Counted from the first letter of the stretch, positions 1-8,176 are shown. The stretch is DNA of 64,000 nucleotides from Pseudomonas paralactis (GCF_001439735.1 NZ_JYLN01000011.1:62001-126000), one strand, 5' to 3'. The notes: generated by a model not told the origin, from the letters alone. Translations and numbers: made by a program.

Positions 1-2
1 TC

Positions 3-440
3 CTACAGGGTAACTGGGGTTTTACCGACGAATTTCTCGCGCAACACGTCGTAACCCCAGTGGTACACGTAGGTGTACGGCAGGAAGAACAGCAACACGC
101 CAATGTCGAGGATGAAGGCTTCCAACAGGCTGATCTTCATCAGGGCGGCAATCAGCGGCACCGCCAAGAGGATCAGCCCGCCTTCGAACAGCAGCGCGTG
201 CAGCACTCGGGTCCAACCGCTGTTGGCCAGTTGCAGGTGGGTTTTGAGGCGGTCGAACAGGCTGTTGAACACCACGTTCCAGCTCAGGGCCAACAGGCTG
301 ATGCCCAGGGTCACAGCGCCCATCTCCAGCGCCGGTCTGCCGGTGATCCACACCAACAGCGGCGTACAGATCAACAAGGCCAACCCTTCAAAACCCAGGG
401 CTTGGAAAACACGTTCAGTAATCGACTTGGTAGGGTTCAT
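3..440 (-). CDS. PACE family efflux transporter (AceI-like)
   Basis: 145-residue integral membrane protein made of two repeated halves, each with two hydrophobic helices (about residues 13-32, 37-57, 80-100, 108-128). This is the layout of the bacterial transmembrane pair domain of PACE transporters, which export cationic biocides such as chlorhexidine and short diamines by proton antiport across the inner membrane. The acidic residue in helix 1 typical of the family is present (Glu near residue 19). The gene is divergent from the LysR regulator at 528, the usual arrangement for PACE genes, so that regulator probably controls it. Substrate cannot be told from sequence. Confidence 0.88.
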   Translation of the reverse strand: MNPTKSITERVFQALGFEGLALLICTPLLVWITGRPALEMGAVTLGISLLALSWNVVFNSLFDRLKTHLQLANSGWTRVLHALLFEGGLILLAVPLIAALMKISLLEAFILDIGVLLFFLPYTYVYHWGYDVLREKFVGKTPVTL

Positions 441-527
441 GACCCGGCTCCGTGAGTGACGATGATTGCCATGATCAGCCTTTGTCTCGATACTTCATAA
501 CCAGTAACCATCGACCAAGGCGATAGT

Positions 528-1382
528 ATGGCTTCCCATGAAGTGCTCCAGGCATTTGTCCAGGCCGCGACCCAAGGCTCGTTTTCTGGCGCAGCGCGCA
601 AGCTCGGCAAAAGCCAGTCGACTGTCAGCGCGGCGGTGGCCAGCCTTGAGATCGACCTGGACGTCGTGCTGTTTGATCGCAGCAGCCGCAAACCCACCCT
701 GACCCCGGCGGGGCAAGTTCTGCTGCAACGGGCCGAACAGGTGCTGGAGGCCAGCAGCCGCCTGGAGCTGGCCGCCAGTCAGTTATCCCAGGGGTTGGAG
801 CCGAGGTTGAGTATCGCCATGTCCGATACTTACCAGTCGGACCGATTCGAAATTGCCCTCACCGCCTTTGAGCAACGCTACCCGGACCTTGAGCTGGAAT
901 GCCTGATTGCCGAATGCGAAGACTTGATCGCGCTGGTGCAAAGCGGCCGGGCACAGATCGCGTTTATCGAAAAACAAGAGGTTTACCCGCCGGATCTAAC
1001 CTTCTCCTGCGTTGAGGAACGTACGGAAATCGCGCTGTTCGTCTCGCCTGAACATCCGTTGGCAAGCCTGAAAAGCGTCCCTGCGCACACCCTGCAACAA
1101 CACCGTGAGCTGCGCTTGGCGAGCATCATCAACCCCAATGAAAACCGCGGTACGCAGCGTGTATGGTCAGCACCGAGTTACCTGATGTTGATGGAGATGG
1201 CACAACTGGGTTTTGGTTGGGCACCCATTCCGCGCTGGCTGGTGGAACGCTTTGGCGGCAACCAGTTGGTCGAACTCAAGGTTCGCAGTTGGCCGCGTTC
1301 GGTGGCGGTCGATGCGCTGTGGTCTCGGCAACAGCCGCCGGGGCCTGCGGGGAGCTGGTTGCTGGGCAAGATGCTGGAGTGA
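528..1382 (+). CDS. LysR family transcriptional regulator, likely of the PACE gene
   Basis: 284 residues. The N-terminal winged helix-turn-helix (residues about 2-60) contains the LysR pattern GAARKLGKSQSTVSAAVASL, followed by the linker helix and a type 2 periplasmic-binding-like effector domain from about residue 90. ATG at 528 follows a weak AAGG. It is transcribed away from the PACE transporter with an 87 bp shared intergenic region, which suggests it regulates that gene and itself. The effector is unknown. Confidence 0.9.
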   Translation: MASHEVLQAFVQAATQGSFSGAARKLGKSQSTVSAAVASLEIDLDVVLFDRSSRKPTLTPAGQVLLQRAEQVLEASSRLELAASQLSQGLEPRLSIAMSDTYQSDRFEIALTAFEQRYPDLELECLIAECEDLIALVQSGRAQIAFIEKQEVYPPDLTFSCVEERTEIALFVSPEHPLASLKSVPAHTLQQHRELRLASIINPNENRGTQRVWSAPSYLMLMEMAQLGFGWAPIPRWLVERFGGNQLVELKVRSWPRSVAVDALWSRQQPPGPAGSWLLGKMLE

Positions 1383-1435
1383 ACGCAGTGCAATGTAGAG
1401 GGGGCAGTTAGAGAGACGTTGGCTGTCAGGCCGTC

Positions 1436-1459
1436 ATCGCAGGCAAGCCAGCTCCCACA
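1436..1459 (-). repeat. REP half-element
   Basis: Single copy of the group's most common REP sequence (reads GTGGGAGCTGGCTTGCCTGC on the minus strand), between the convergent LysR and sigma-factor genes. The same word recurs at 6141, 6618, 36723, 37205, 41295-41371 and 58293-58380. Confidence 0.85.
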
Positions 1460-1491
1460 TTGGATCGCGGGGCGTCATAACAGTGTTTTGG

Positions 1492-2709
1492 CTATTTGAG
1501 TTCGGCGAGGCGTCGCGTGATGAAGCGTTTTTCTGGCGCCTGTTGGGTCAGGGACAAGGCTTTTTCGTACGCGCTGCGGGCTTCGGCAAACCGCCCCAAC
1601 TGCCGGCAAAACTCCCCACGCGCCGAATGCGCCAAGTGGTAGTCCTGCAACTCACCGCGCTGCAAAAGGTTGTCTACCAGCACCAACCCCGCCAACGGCC
1701 CCTGCTCCATCGCCACCGCTACCGCACGGTTCAACTCGATCACCGGCGACGGCACAGCCCGGAGCAATACATCGTAGAGCCCGACAATCTGCCGCCAATC
1801 GGTTTCCCCGGCGCAGGCTGCCTCGGCGTGCACGGCCGCAATCGCCGCCTGCAAGCAATAGGGCCCGAAGCGCCGGGTGGTCAGCGCCTGCTCCACCAGG
1901 GCGCAGCCTTCAGCCATCAAAGACTTATCCCACAGCCCACGGTCCTGAGCATCCAGCAGCACCAGTTCGCCGGTGGCCGACGTGCGGGCGGGCCTTCGCG
2001 ACTCATGCAACAGCATCAACGCCAGCAAGCCCATCACCTCCGGTTCCGGCAGTAATTGCATCAGCAAACGGCCCAGGCGAATGGCCTCCAGGGTCAAGTC
2101 TTCGCGGGTGAGGTCCGCTCCTGTGGAGGCTGTGTAGCCCTCGTTGAACACCAGGTAAATCACGCGCAACACGCTGTCCAATCGCTCGGGCAACTCGGCT
2201 CGGGACGGCACTTGGTAAGGAATTTTCGCGTCGCGGATCTTGCCCTTGGCGCGCACGATGCGCTGAGCGATGGTGGCAGGTGTGGCCAGGAAAGCGTGGG
2301 CGATTTGCTCGGTGCTGAGGTCGCAGATCTCGCGCAGGGTCAGCGCGGCCTGGGCATCGGCCGCCAGCGCGGGGTGGCAGCAGGTGAAGATCAGCCGCAG
2401 GCGGTCATCTTCCACGTCGTCATCGCTCCAGTCAGCTGCTTGCAGCGTATCGGCCTGCTCTTGCAGCAACGGGGTAAACCGCGCCTGCCGACGCAGGCGG
2501 TCGATGGCTTTGAAGCGGCCGGTCGATACCAGCCAGGTCCGTGGATTATCCGGTATGCCGTCCTCGGGCCAGCGCTGCACGGCGACAAAAAACGCCTCGT
2601 GCAACGCCTCCTCGGCCAGGTCGAAATCACCCAGCACGCGAATCAGCGTCGCGAGAACGCGGCGTGACTCGCTGCGGTAGATGGCTTCGACCTGGCCACT
2701 GAGCGTCAT
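1492..2709 (-). CDS. ECF42-type RNA polymerase sigma factor with C-terminal TPR-like extension
   Basis: 405 residues. Sigma-70 region 2 is at about 5-75 and region 4 at about 115-170 (LREICDLSTEQIAHAFLATP). A long alpha-helical extension (DUF6596/TPR-like) fills residues about 180-400. This size and architecture are characteristic of ECF42 sigma factors, which usually lack an anti-sigma factor and are encoded next to DGPF/YCII proteins. That holds here: the ATG overlaps the stop of the upstream YCII gene by 4 bp (ATGA), so the two are translationally coupled. The target promoter and signal are unknown. Confidence 0.92.
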   Translation of the reverse strand: MTLSGQVEAIYRSESRRVLATLIRVLGDFDLAEEALHEAFFVAVQRWPEDGIPDNPRTWLVSTGRFKAIDRLRRQARFTPLLQEQADTLQAADWSDDDVEDDRLRLIFTCCHPALAADAQAALTLREICDLSTEQIAHAFLATPATIAQRIVRAKGKIRDAKIPYQVPSRAELPERLDSVLRVIYLVFNEGYTASTGADLTREDLTLEAIRLGRLLMQLLPEPEVMGLLALMLLHESRRPARTSATGELVLLDAQDRGLWDKSLMAEGCALVEQALTTRRFGPYCLQAAIAAVHAEAACAGETDWRQIVGLYDVLLRAVPSPVIELNRAVAVAMEQGPLAGLVLVDNLLQRGELQDYHLAHSARGEFCRQLGRFAEARSAYEKALSLTQQAPEKRFITRRLAELK

Positions 2710-3056
2710 TGCGGCAGGTTCAGTTCGCGTACCGGGCGCACTTCCACACTGCCGACCCGGGCCGCCGGAATGCCACCGGCGACCTGGAGCGCTTCGTTAA
2801 GGTCACGGGCGTCGATCAGATAGAAGCCAGCGAGTTGCTCTTTGGTCTCGGCAAACGGCCCGTCGGTGATCGACACCTTGCCATTGCGCATACGCACGGT
2901 GGTGGCGGTACTCACCGGCTCCAGCGGCTCGGCGGCCAGCATCCGCCCGCTGGCCTGGATGGCCTCGGCGTAGGCGAAACACTCCGAGTCATGGGGGCTG
3001 TCGGGCGAGGTGTGCAACACCTGTTCGTCGCTGTAGATCAGGCACAGGTATTTCAT
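2706..3056 (-). CDS. YCII/DGPF domain protein
   Basis: 116 residues with the YCII-related fold. It starts MKYLCLIYSDE and carries the hallmark DGPFAETKEQLAGFYLIDA at about residues 65-83. These proteins accompany ECF42 sigma factors and are thought to take part in controlling them. It precedes the sigma gene and overlaps it by 4 bp. The biochemical role is unproven. Confidence 0.92.
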   Translation of the reverse strand: MKYLCLIYSDEQVLHTSPDSPHDSECFAYAEAIQASGRMLAAEPLEPVSTATTVRMRNGKVSITDGPFAETKEQLAGFYLIDARDLNEALQVAGGIPAARVGSVEVRPVRELNLPQ

Positions 3057-3098
3057 GATGTTCTCCGTTGTCGGACTACTGACTATAGTTCGCGACGC

Positions 3099-3518
3099 TC
3101 AGGGTTTCAGGTCAAACAGCGCCGTGCCGCTTTGCATATCGAACGGCGCCGACCAGTGTTCGTGCACCACCTTCCAGTGACCATTGATACGCTGGTACCC
3201 GGCGGTCACGCGCATCCAGCAGGCTTTCACCTCACCATCGGGCCCGGCACCGCCGCAATGGGCCAGCCAGTGAGCGAACGCGCTGTCTGGCGCTTCGACA
3301 ATGTGCAGTTCATGAAACTCGAAGATACCGGGGCCGGGGCAGTGCTCCATGCACGCTGCCCAGTGCGCGCGGTAGGCCGCCCTGCCTTTGAATTGCAAAG
3401 CGGTTACGGCATCGAACGAGACGATATCGTCGGCGTAAAAGCTGACAATTTTGTCGATGTCGCGACTGACGACGGCTTGCTTCCATTGCTCGATCAGGCT
3501 GTTGATTGCGGTGCTCAT
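3099..3518 (-). CDS. SnoaL/NTF2-like ketosteroid-isomerase-fold protein
   Basis: 139 residues. The start at 3518 is chosen because AAGGAG lies 8 nt upstream; a longer reading frame upstream has no such site. The NTF2-like pattern is clear: an N-terminal helix (LIEQWKQAVVSRDIDKIVSF), the strand 'YADDIVSFDAV', and a C-terminal 'GHWKVVHEHWSAPF'. Small stand-alone NTF2-like proteins often accompany ECF42/YCII operons and this one is the likely first gene of a three-gene operon with them. Enzymatic activity is not assignable. Confidence 0.85.
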   Translation of the reverse strand: MSTAINSLIEQWKQAVVSRDIDKIVSFYADDIVSFDAVTALQFKGRAAYRAHWAACMEHCPGPGIFEFHELHIVEAPDSAFAHWLAHCGGAGPDGEVKACWMRVTAGYQRINGHWKVVHEHWSAPFDMQSGTALFDLKP

Positions 3519-3663
3519 GGCGATGACTCCTTGGGATGGAAAATCACGTAAGACACCCTTAGTCGAATGGCCTTTGAGCAAATCGACACACCACGGAAAA
3601 ATAATTTCCCACCGGTCAAACCCGATAGACTGCGCCCTTCTTTGCAGCCGTTCGGATAGCCCG

Positions 3664-4155
3664 ATGCAAACCCGCCTTGTTGCCTACGAGGCGCTCAATG
3701 CTGTGCAACGACAGCAAGTGGGCGCCATCGAAGTTCATCCTGAACAACTGCCGTTTAGCGGGGATATGTACTGCGCCCTCAATACCTTGCTGGCCAACCC
3801 AAGCCCTGGGGTCAAAGGCTTCGCGCTGCTGGCCGACGACATTGCCGTCGCCTTCCTCCTGCTCAAACGCCCCCCGTGCCTGCCCCATTGGGCCGATGAA
3901 CACAGCGCCACACTGCACGCGTTGCAGGTGGATCGACATCAGCAAGGACGCGGGTTCGGCAAGGCGTGTTTGCAGGCGCTGCCGGCCATGGCGCTTGAAG
4001 CGTGGCCGCAGATCAACGGGTTGGAGCTGTCAGTGGACACGGACAATGTGGCGGCGATGGGGCTGTATCTGGGGGCGGGATGGGCGGACAGCGGCGAGGC
4101 CTACAAGGGACGGGTTGGGTATGAGCGCCGGTTGCGCTGGGTATTCAGCCCATAA
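3664..4155 (+). CDS. GNAT family N-acetyltransferase
   Basis: 163 residues. The acetyl-CoA binding segment is visible as 'LQVDRHQQGRGFGKACLQALPA' (about residues 82-103; motif A Q/RxxGxG/A) and motif B as 'LSVDTDNVAAMGLYLGAGW' (about 120-138). ATG at 3664 gives the usual GNAT length; the upstream open frame is not conserved in character. Substrate unknown. Convergent with the GyrI-like gene. Confidence 0.88.
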   Translation: MQTRLVAYEALNAVQRQQVGAIEVHPEQLPFSGDMYCALNTLLANPSPGVKGFALLADDIAVAFLLLKRPPCLPHWADEHSATLHALQVDRHQQGRGFGKACLQALPAMALEAWPQINGLELSVDTDNVAAMGLYLGAGWADSGEAYKGRVGYERRLRWVFSP

Positions 4156-4160
4156 CGGTA

Positions 4161-4210
4161 ATGTCACGTAAACATGACTTTGAGGCGTGCCTGTCGTGTT
4201 TACGTGACAT
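4161..4210. promoter_or_regulatory. Perfect 14-bp inverted repeat between convergent genes
   Basis: ATGTCACGTAAACA at 4161-4174 is repeated inverted at 4197-4210 with a 22-bp spacer. The match continues with one mismatch to GAC/GTC. Each arm is itself roughly palindromic (GTCACGTAAACATGAC). No T-run follows, so it is not a standard terminator. It could be a bidirectional terminator, a protein site pair or a repeat remnant. Confidence 0.6.
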
Positions 4211-4221
4211 CAAATGCGCAG

Positions 4222-4704
4222 TCAGCCCCGCTCTCCAACCGGCAGCCAGATTTCCACCGTCCCCGTGCCCTTCCTCGCGTCGAAATCTGCGCTATAGCGC
4301 TCGAAATCCGCGCCCATTACCTTGTAGCCCGAATGCGGCAGCCATTCGAACATGATGCGCTCGTAGGTTTGCTCAAGCGCCTGCACCGGCCCGTAATGCG
4401 CGAACACGGCATAGTTGAGCGGCGGGATTTCGATGAACTCGAAGTTGCTCGGCACATCGCCCTTGGCCGGGACTTCAACCCCCGCCAGGTAATCGAATTC
4501 ACCATGATGCGGGTTGTGGCATACCCCATAGGTCACCCCGCCCACACGCTTCTTGATGTCCTTGATGCAGGTGTCGAACAACTCCCACAAGCGTGGGATA
4601 TCACCCACTGTGGCCTTCGAATACCGCCCTTGCACACCGGCGATCACCAGCGCTTTGCCGGCTTCCATGCGTGGCTCCAACGGTTGTTTTGTCTGCTGAT
4701 CCAT
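4222..4704 (-). CDS. GyrI-like/AraC effector-binding domain protein
   Basis: 160 residues. ATG at 4704 has AAGGAG 9 nt upstream and is preferred to a TTG at 4734. The whole protein is a stand-alone GyrI-like (SOUL-type) ligand-binding domain: 'YGVCHNPHHGEFDYLAGVEV' in the middle, then 'YAVFAHYGPVQALEQTYERI' and a C-terminal 'VEIWLPV'. No DNA-binding part is present. Stand-alone members bind small amphipathic molecules or hydrolyse some of them; no specific role can be given. Confidence 0.85.
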   Translation of the reverse strand: MDQQTKQPLEPRMEAGKALVIAGVQGRYSKATVGDIPRLWELFDTCIKDIKKRVGGVTYGVCHNPHHGEFDYLAGVEVPAKGDVPSNFEFIEIPPLNYAVFAHYGPVQALEQTYERIMFEWLPHSGYKVMGADFERYSADFDARKGTGTVEIWLPVGERG

Positions 4705-4774
4705 ACGAACAGTCTCCTTCTTATGAGGGAACAAACCCGCATCGAGTATAGGGGCATATCCGCGCCGTACTCCA

Positions 4775-4793
4775 TGTAGAAATTTTTCCTACA
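4775..4793. promoter_or_regulatory. Near-palindrome upstream of alaC
   Basis: TGTAG at 4775-4779 and CTACA at 4789-4793 flank an A/T-rich centre (AAATTTTTC), giving a 19-bp imperfect palindrome between the divergent GyrI-like gene and the alaC leader. It looks like a regulator site; which regulator is not known. Confidence 0.35.
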
Positions 4794-4828
4794 CATCTGG
4801 ACAACTTGCCATCATCACTCGTATTGTC

Positions 4829-4896
4829 TGCCTCGCAGGCCACCGCAGTGGCCGACGTCGCTCGGACGGTTCCGGGCGCTTACGTACCTCGAGGCA
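4829..4896 (+). promoter_or_regulatory. Structured leader that can mask the alaC ribosome-binding site
   Basis: TGCCTCG (4829-4835) is complementary to CGAGGCA (4890-4896), which contains the GAGG Shine-Dalgarno 5 nt before the alaC ATG. Inside this outer stem lie a hairpin GGCCAC-cgca-GTGGCC (4838-4853) and a second possible arm around CGGA/TCCG (4863-4874), enclosed by ACGT/ACGT. The result is a three-way-junction-like fold ending at the ribosome-binding site. Candidate riboswitch or translational control element; not a class I recognise. Confidence 0.45.
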
Positions 4897-4899
4897 ACA

Positions 4900-6111
4900 A
4901 TGGCAGACCAAGGTTCGCCGCGCCGCTTTGCGCGCATAGATCGACTCCCCCCTTACGTTTTCAATATCACTGCCGAGCTGAAGATGGCTGCGCGTCGGCG
5001 CGGCGAAGACATCATCGACTTGAGCATGGGTAACCCCGACGGCGCCACGCCACCGCATATTGTGGAAAAAATGGTCACCGTCGCCCAACGCGAAGACACC
5101 CACGGCTACTCCACCTCCAAAGGCATTCCGCGCCTGCGCCGGGCGATTTCGCGCTGGTACAAGGACCGCTATGAAGTGGATATCGACCCTGAGTCCGAAG
5201 CCATCGTCACCATCGGTTCCAAAGAGGGCCTGGCGCACCTGATGCTGGCCACCCTGGACCAGGGCGACACCGTGCTGGTGCCCAACCCCAGCTACCCGAT
5301 TCATATCTACGGTGCGGTGATTGCCGGTGCCCAGGTGCGTTCGGTGCCGCTGGTGCCGGGCGTGGACTTTTTCGCCGAGCTGGAACGGGCGATTCGCGGT
5401 TCGATCCCCAAGCCAAAGATGATGATTCTGGGCTTCCCGTCCAACCCCACCGCACAGTGCGTGGAGCTGGATTTCTTCGAGCGAGTGATCGCTCTGGCCA
5501 AGCAATACGATGTGCTGGTGGTGCACGACCTGGCCTACGCCGACATCGTCTACGACGGCTGGAAAGCCCCCTCGATCATGCAGGTGCCCGGCGCCAAGGA
5601 CATCGCGGTGGAGTTTTTCACTCTGTCCAAAAGCTACAACATGGCCGGCTGGCGCATCGGCTTCATGGTAGGCAACCCGGAACTGGTCAACGCCTTGGCG
5701 CGGATCAAGAGCTACCACGACTACGGCACCTTCACACCGCTGCAAGTCGCGGCGATTGCGGCGCTGGAAGGTGATCAGCAGTGCGTCAAGGACATCGCCG
5801 AGCAGTACCGCCAGCGCCGCAATGTGCTGGTCAAGGGCCTGCATGAGCTGGGCTGGATGGTGGAGAACCCCAAGGCGTCGATGTACGTCTGGGCCAAGAT
5901 TCCCGAACAGTACGCCGCCATGGGCTCGCTGGAGTTTGCCAAGAAGCTGCTGCTGGAAGCGAAGGTGTGTGTGTCGCCGGGGATCGGCTTTGGCGAGTAT
6001 GGCGATGATCATGTGCGCTTTGCGCTGATCGAGAACCAGGACCGCATTCGCCAGGCCGTGCGCGGGATTCGCGGGATGTTCAGGGCGGATGGGTTGGTCA
6101 GCAAGGCCTGA
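4900..6111 (+). CDS. alaC: AlaC-type class I/II aminotransferase (alanine transaminase)
   Basis: 403 residues, fold type I PLP enzyme. Key features are the N-terminal 'RIDRLPPYVFNITAELK', 'GNPDGATPPHIVEKM', the 'GFPSNPTAQ' loop and the PLP lysine in 'LSKSYNMAGWRIGFMVG' (Lys244). A C-terminal arginine binds the substrate carboxylate ('DDHVRFALIEN'). These match the AlaC glutamate-pyruvate aminotransferase group closely; the same family includes the older annotation YfdZ. The reaction is pyruvate + glutamate to alanine + 2-oxoglutarate in the cytoplasm. Monocistronic by context, preceded by the leader described separately. Confidence 0.88.
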   Translation: MADQGSPRRFARIDRLPPYVFNITAELKMAARRRGEDIIDLSMGNPDGATPPHIVEKMVTVAQREDTHGYSTSKGIPRLRRAISRWYKDRYEVDIDPESEAIVTIGSKEGLAHLMLATLDQGDTVLVPNPSYPIHIYGAVIAGAQVRSVPLVPGVDFFAELERAIRGSIPKPKMMILGFPSNPTAQCVELDFFERVIALAKQYDVLVVHDLAYADIVYDGWKAPSIMQVPGAKDIAVEFFTLSKSYNMAGWRIGFMVGNPELVNALARIKSYHDYGTFTPLQVAAIAALEGDQQCVKDIAEQYRQRRNVLVKGLHELGWMVENPKASMYVWAKIPEQYAAMGSLEFAKKLLLEAKVCVSPGIGFGEYGDDHVRFALIENQDRIRQAVRGIRGMFRADGLVSKA

Positions 6112-6140
6112 CCTGATCCACCTGAAGAAACCCAATCAAT

Positions 6141-6163
6141 GTGGGAGCTGGCTTGCCTGCGAT
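6141..6163 (+). repeat. REP half-element
   Basis: GTGGGAGCTGGCTTGCCTGC plus GAT, immediately after alaC and before the long dispersed repeat. Confidence 0.85.
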
Positions 6164-6194
6164 GGCAGTGTTGGATTCACTACCGCTATCGCAG

Positions 6195-6571
6195 CATAGG
6201 TATCTACACAACTCTGTAGCGCTCAACGGTAACCACGATGCGAAGCGAGTCGCTGTTGATCTTGATCTGCTTTTGATCTTGATCTCAGGCGCCCCGTTAA
6301 ACCACGCTGGCCGAACGCAGGCTTGAATTCGTGGGTAACCCGGCAGGACGCCGGGTTACGCACGAATTCAAGCCTGCGTTCGGGCACACCGAGCCTAGGC
6401 GAGGTGCCGAGTGGTGGGGCAAGAGCGTTTTGCTTACTTTTGCGCTTTTTTTCAAAAGTGAGCCGCTGTCAGAGCGGAACCCTAGGTGGCCGTTACCGCA
6501 GGAATGGATATGTACACGGTCCAACTGTGTTGACTGCGAGGCCGCCTTCGCGAGCAAGCCCGCTCCCACAG
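6195..6571. repeat. Long dispersed repeat, copy 1 (with internal 34-bp inverted repeat)
   Basis: This 377-bp segment is shared with 36749-37049. Both copies begin CATAGGTATCTACACAA, contain 'GATGCGAAGCGAG', two runs of GATCTTGATCT, 'GGGCACACCGAGCCTA', 'GAGGTGCCGAGTGGTGGGGC', 'GCTGTCAGAGCGGAACCCTA' and 'ATGGATATGTACACGGTCCA', and end in a REP half-element. Copy 1 alone carries a nearly perfect hairpin: 34-bp arms 6311-6344 and 6350-6383, one mismatch, 5-nt loop. No transposase is encoded. This looks like one of the non-autonomous dispersed repeat families of the P. fluorescens group. Confidence 0.85.
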
Positions 6572-6583
6572 TTTGATTGCGGG

Positions 6584-6720
6584 GTGTCAGGTAGATTGGC
6601 GTGGGCTGGCAGGCCGTCATCGCAGGCAAGCCAGCTCCCACAGTTGGATCGCTGAGTGTCAGGTAGATTGGCGTGGGCTGGCAGGCCGTCATCGCAGGCA
6701 AGCCAGCTTCCACACTTGAT
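6584..6720. repeat. Tandem duplication of a 72-bp REP-containing unit
   Basis: Unit 1 (6584-6655) and unit 2 (from 6656) both start GTGTCAGGTAGATTGGCGTG, continue into 'CAGGCCGTCATCGCAGGCAA' and end in a REP half-element. Unit 2 has CTTCCACA instead of CTCCCACA. The rest of the 6112-6749 gap holds only these repeats. Confidence 0.85.
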
Positions 6721-6749
6721 CAGTTCCCACTCTTGCTTTGGGGTGTGGC

Positions 6750-8102
6750 TTACACCACCAACGACAGCAACATGATGAAGATCAGCGCCACGATCGACAG
6801 GATGGTCTCCATCGCCGTCCAGGTCTTGAACGTCTCGGCCACGGTCATGTTGAAGTACTGCTTGACCAGCCAGAACCCCGCATCGTTGACGTGAGACAGG
6901 ATCAACGAACCTGCGCCCGTCGCCAGTACCAGCAACTCGCGGTTAACCCCAGGGATCATGCCGACCACCGGCACCACAATGCCTGCACCGGTAATGGTCG
7001 CCACCGTCGCTGAACCGGTGGCAATCCGAATCACCGCCGCCACCAGCCACGCCAGCAGGATCGGGTTGATCTGTGCGTTGACTGCCATATGGCCGATCAC
7101 ATCACCCACGCCGCTGGTCACCAGCATCTGCTTGAAGCCACCACCGGCACCGATGATCAGAATAATCGCAGCGGTCGGCGCCAGGCTGGCGTCGAGCAAC
7201 TTGAGGATCTGCTTGGAATGGATGCCCTGGCGATGGCCAAAGGTGTACAGCGACAACAGCAACGCCAGCAGCAGTGCGGTGATCGGGTGGCCGATCATGT
7301 CCATCCAGTTGCGCACCACGTTGCCTTCGGCAAAGGCGATGTCGGCGAAGGTTTTGAGCAGCATCAGGAATACCGGCAAGAGCACGGTGATCAGGGTGAT
7401 GCTGAAGCTGGGCAACGATTTGTTATCGGTTTCGCGGGCCAGTTGGTCCACCAGCTCCTGAGACGGATTGCCGGGGATGTACTTGGCGATAAACGTACCG
7501 AAGATCGGGCCGGCGATGATGGCGGTCGGCAGTGCGACGATCAGGCCGTACAGAATGGTCTTGCCGATGTCTGCGCCAAACACGCCGATGGCCAGCAACG
7601 GGCCCGGGTGCGGTGGCACCAGGCCGTGTACCGCCGACAGGCCGGCCAGCAGCGGGATGCCGATCTTGATCAGCGACACACCGGTACGCCGCGCCACGAT
7701 GAACACCAACGGGATCAGCAGCACAAAGCCGATTTCGAAGAACAGCGGGATGCCCACCAGGAACGCGGCGAACATCATCGCCCACTGGACCTTCTCTTTG
7801 CCAAAGGCGCGGATCAGGGTTTGGGCGATCTGATCGGCACCGCCGGATTCGGCCATCATCTTGCCGAGCATCGTGCCCAGCGCGAGGATAATGCCGACAA
7901 AGCCGAGCACGCCGCCGAAACCGTCCTGGAACGCCTTGATGATCTTGTCCACGGGCATGCCCGAGGTCAGGCCGAGGAAACCGGCCGCGATGATCAGTGC
8001 AATGAACGGGTGCACCTTGAACTTGGTGATCAGTACGATCAACCCGATGATAGTGACTACTGCATCTAGCAGCAGGTAAGACTCGTGGGACATGCCAAAC
8101 AT
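6750..8102 (-). CDS. gntP: Gluconate permease, GntP family
   Basis: 450 residues with about 12-14 hydrophobic segments and the GntP-family motifs 'AVHGLVPPHPGPLLAIGVFG' (about 165-184), 'GAGGGFKQMLVTSGVGD' (about 322-338) and 'ATGAGSLILSHVNDAGFWLV' (about 394-413). It imports gluconate by proton symport. ATG at 8102 has AGGAGAG upstream. It lies downstream of gntK with an 84-bp gap containing its own GntR operator, so it can be transcribed with gntK and independently. Confidence 0.93.
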   Translation of the reverse strand: MFGMSHESYLLLDAVVTIIGLIVLITKFKVHPFIALIIAAGFLGLTSGMPVDKIIKAFQDGFGGVLGFVGIILALGTMLGKMMAESGGADQIAQTLIRAFGKEKVQWAMMFAAFLVGIPLFFEIGFVLLIPLVFIVARRTGVSLIKIGIPLLAGLSAVHGLVPPHPGPLLAIGVFGADIGKTILYGLIVALPTAIIAGPIFGTFIAKYIPGNPSQELVDQLARETDNKSLPSFSITLITVLLPVFLMLLKTFADIAFAEGNVVRNWMDMIGHPITALLLALLLSLYTFGHRQGIHSKQILKLLDASLAPTAAIILIIGAGGGFKQMLVTSGVGDVIGHMAVNAQINPILLAWLVAAVIRIATGSATVATITGAGIVVPVVGMIPGVNRELLVLATGAGSLILSHVNDAGFWLVKQYFNMTVAETFKTWTAMETILSIVALIFIMLLSLVV

Positions 8103-8160
8103 GGGGGGTCTCTCCTGTTTGTTGTTGTTATTAAAGCGGGTGTTGAATTTTCTGCCGGGG

Positions 8161-8176
8161 ATAGCGCTATCTTTTC
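8161..8176 (-). promoter_or_regulatory. GntR operator upstream of gntP
   Basis: Contains TAGCGCTA. On the minus strand it reads AAG-A-TAGCGCT, matching most of the published Pseudomonas GntR consensus AC-N-AAG-N-TAGCGCT. It sits in the gntK-gntP gap, 59 bp before the gntP start. Confidence 0.7.

Noticed and set aside
4789..6135. 448-codon open frame on the minus strand opposite alaC
   Set aside because: Mirror frame of a GC-rich gene; His/Gln/Arg-rich translation with no domain, while the plus strand encodes a complete aminotransferase.
6297..6713. Open frames within the REP-rich gap
   Set aside because: Translations such as 'VGAGLPAMTACQPTPIYLT' are repeated REP sequence, not independent genes; treated as repeats.
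6584..6720. CRISPR-like array
   Set aside because: Only two units, no spacers of uniform length and no cas genes; the repeat is REP sequence.
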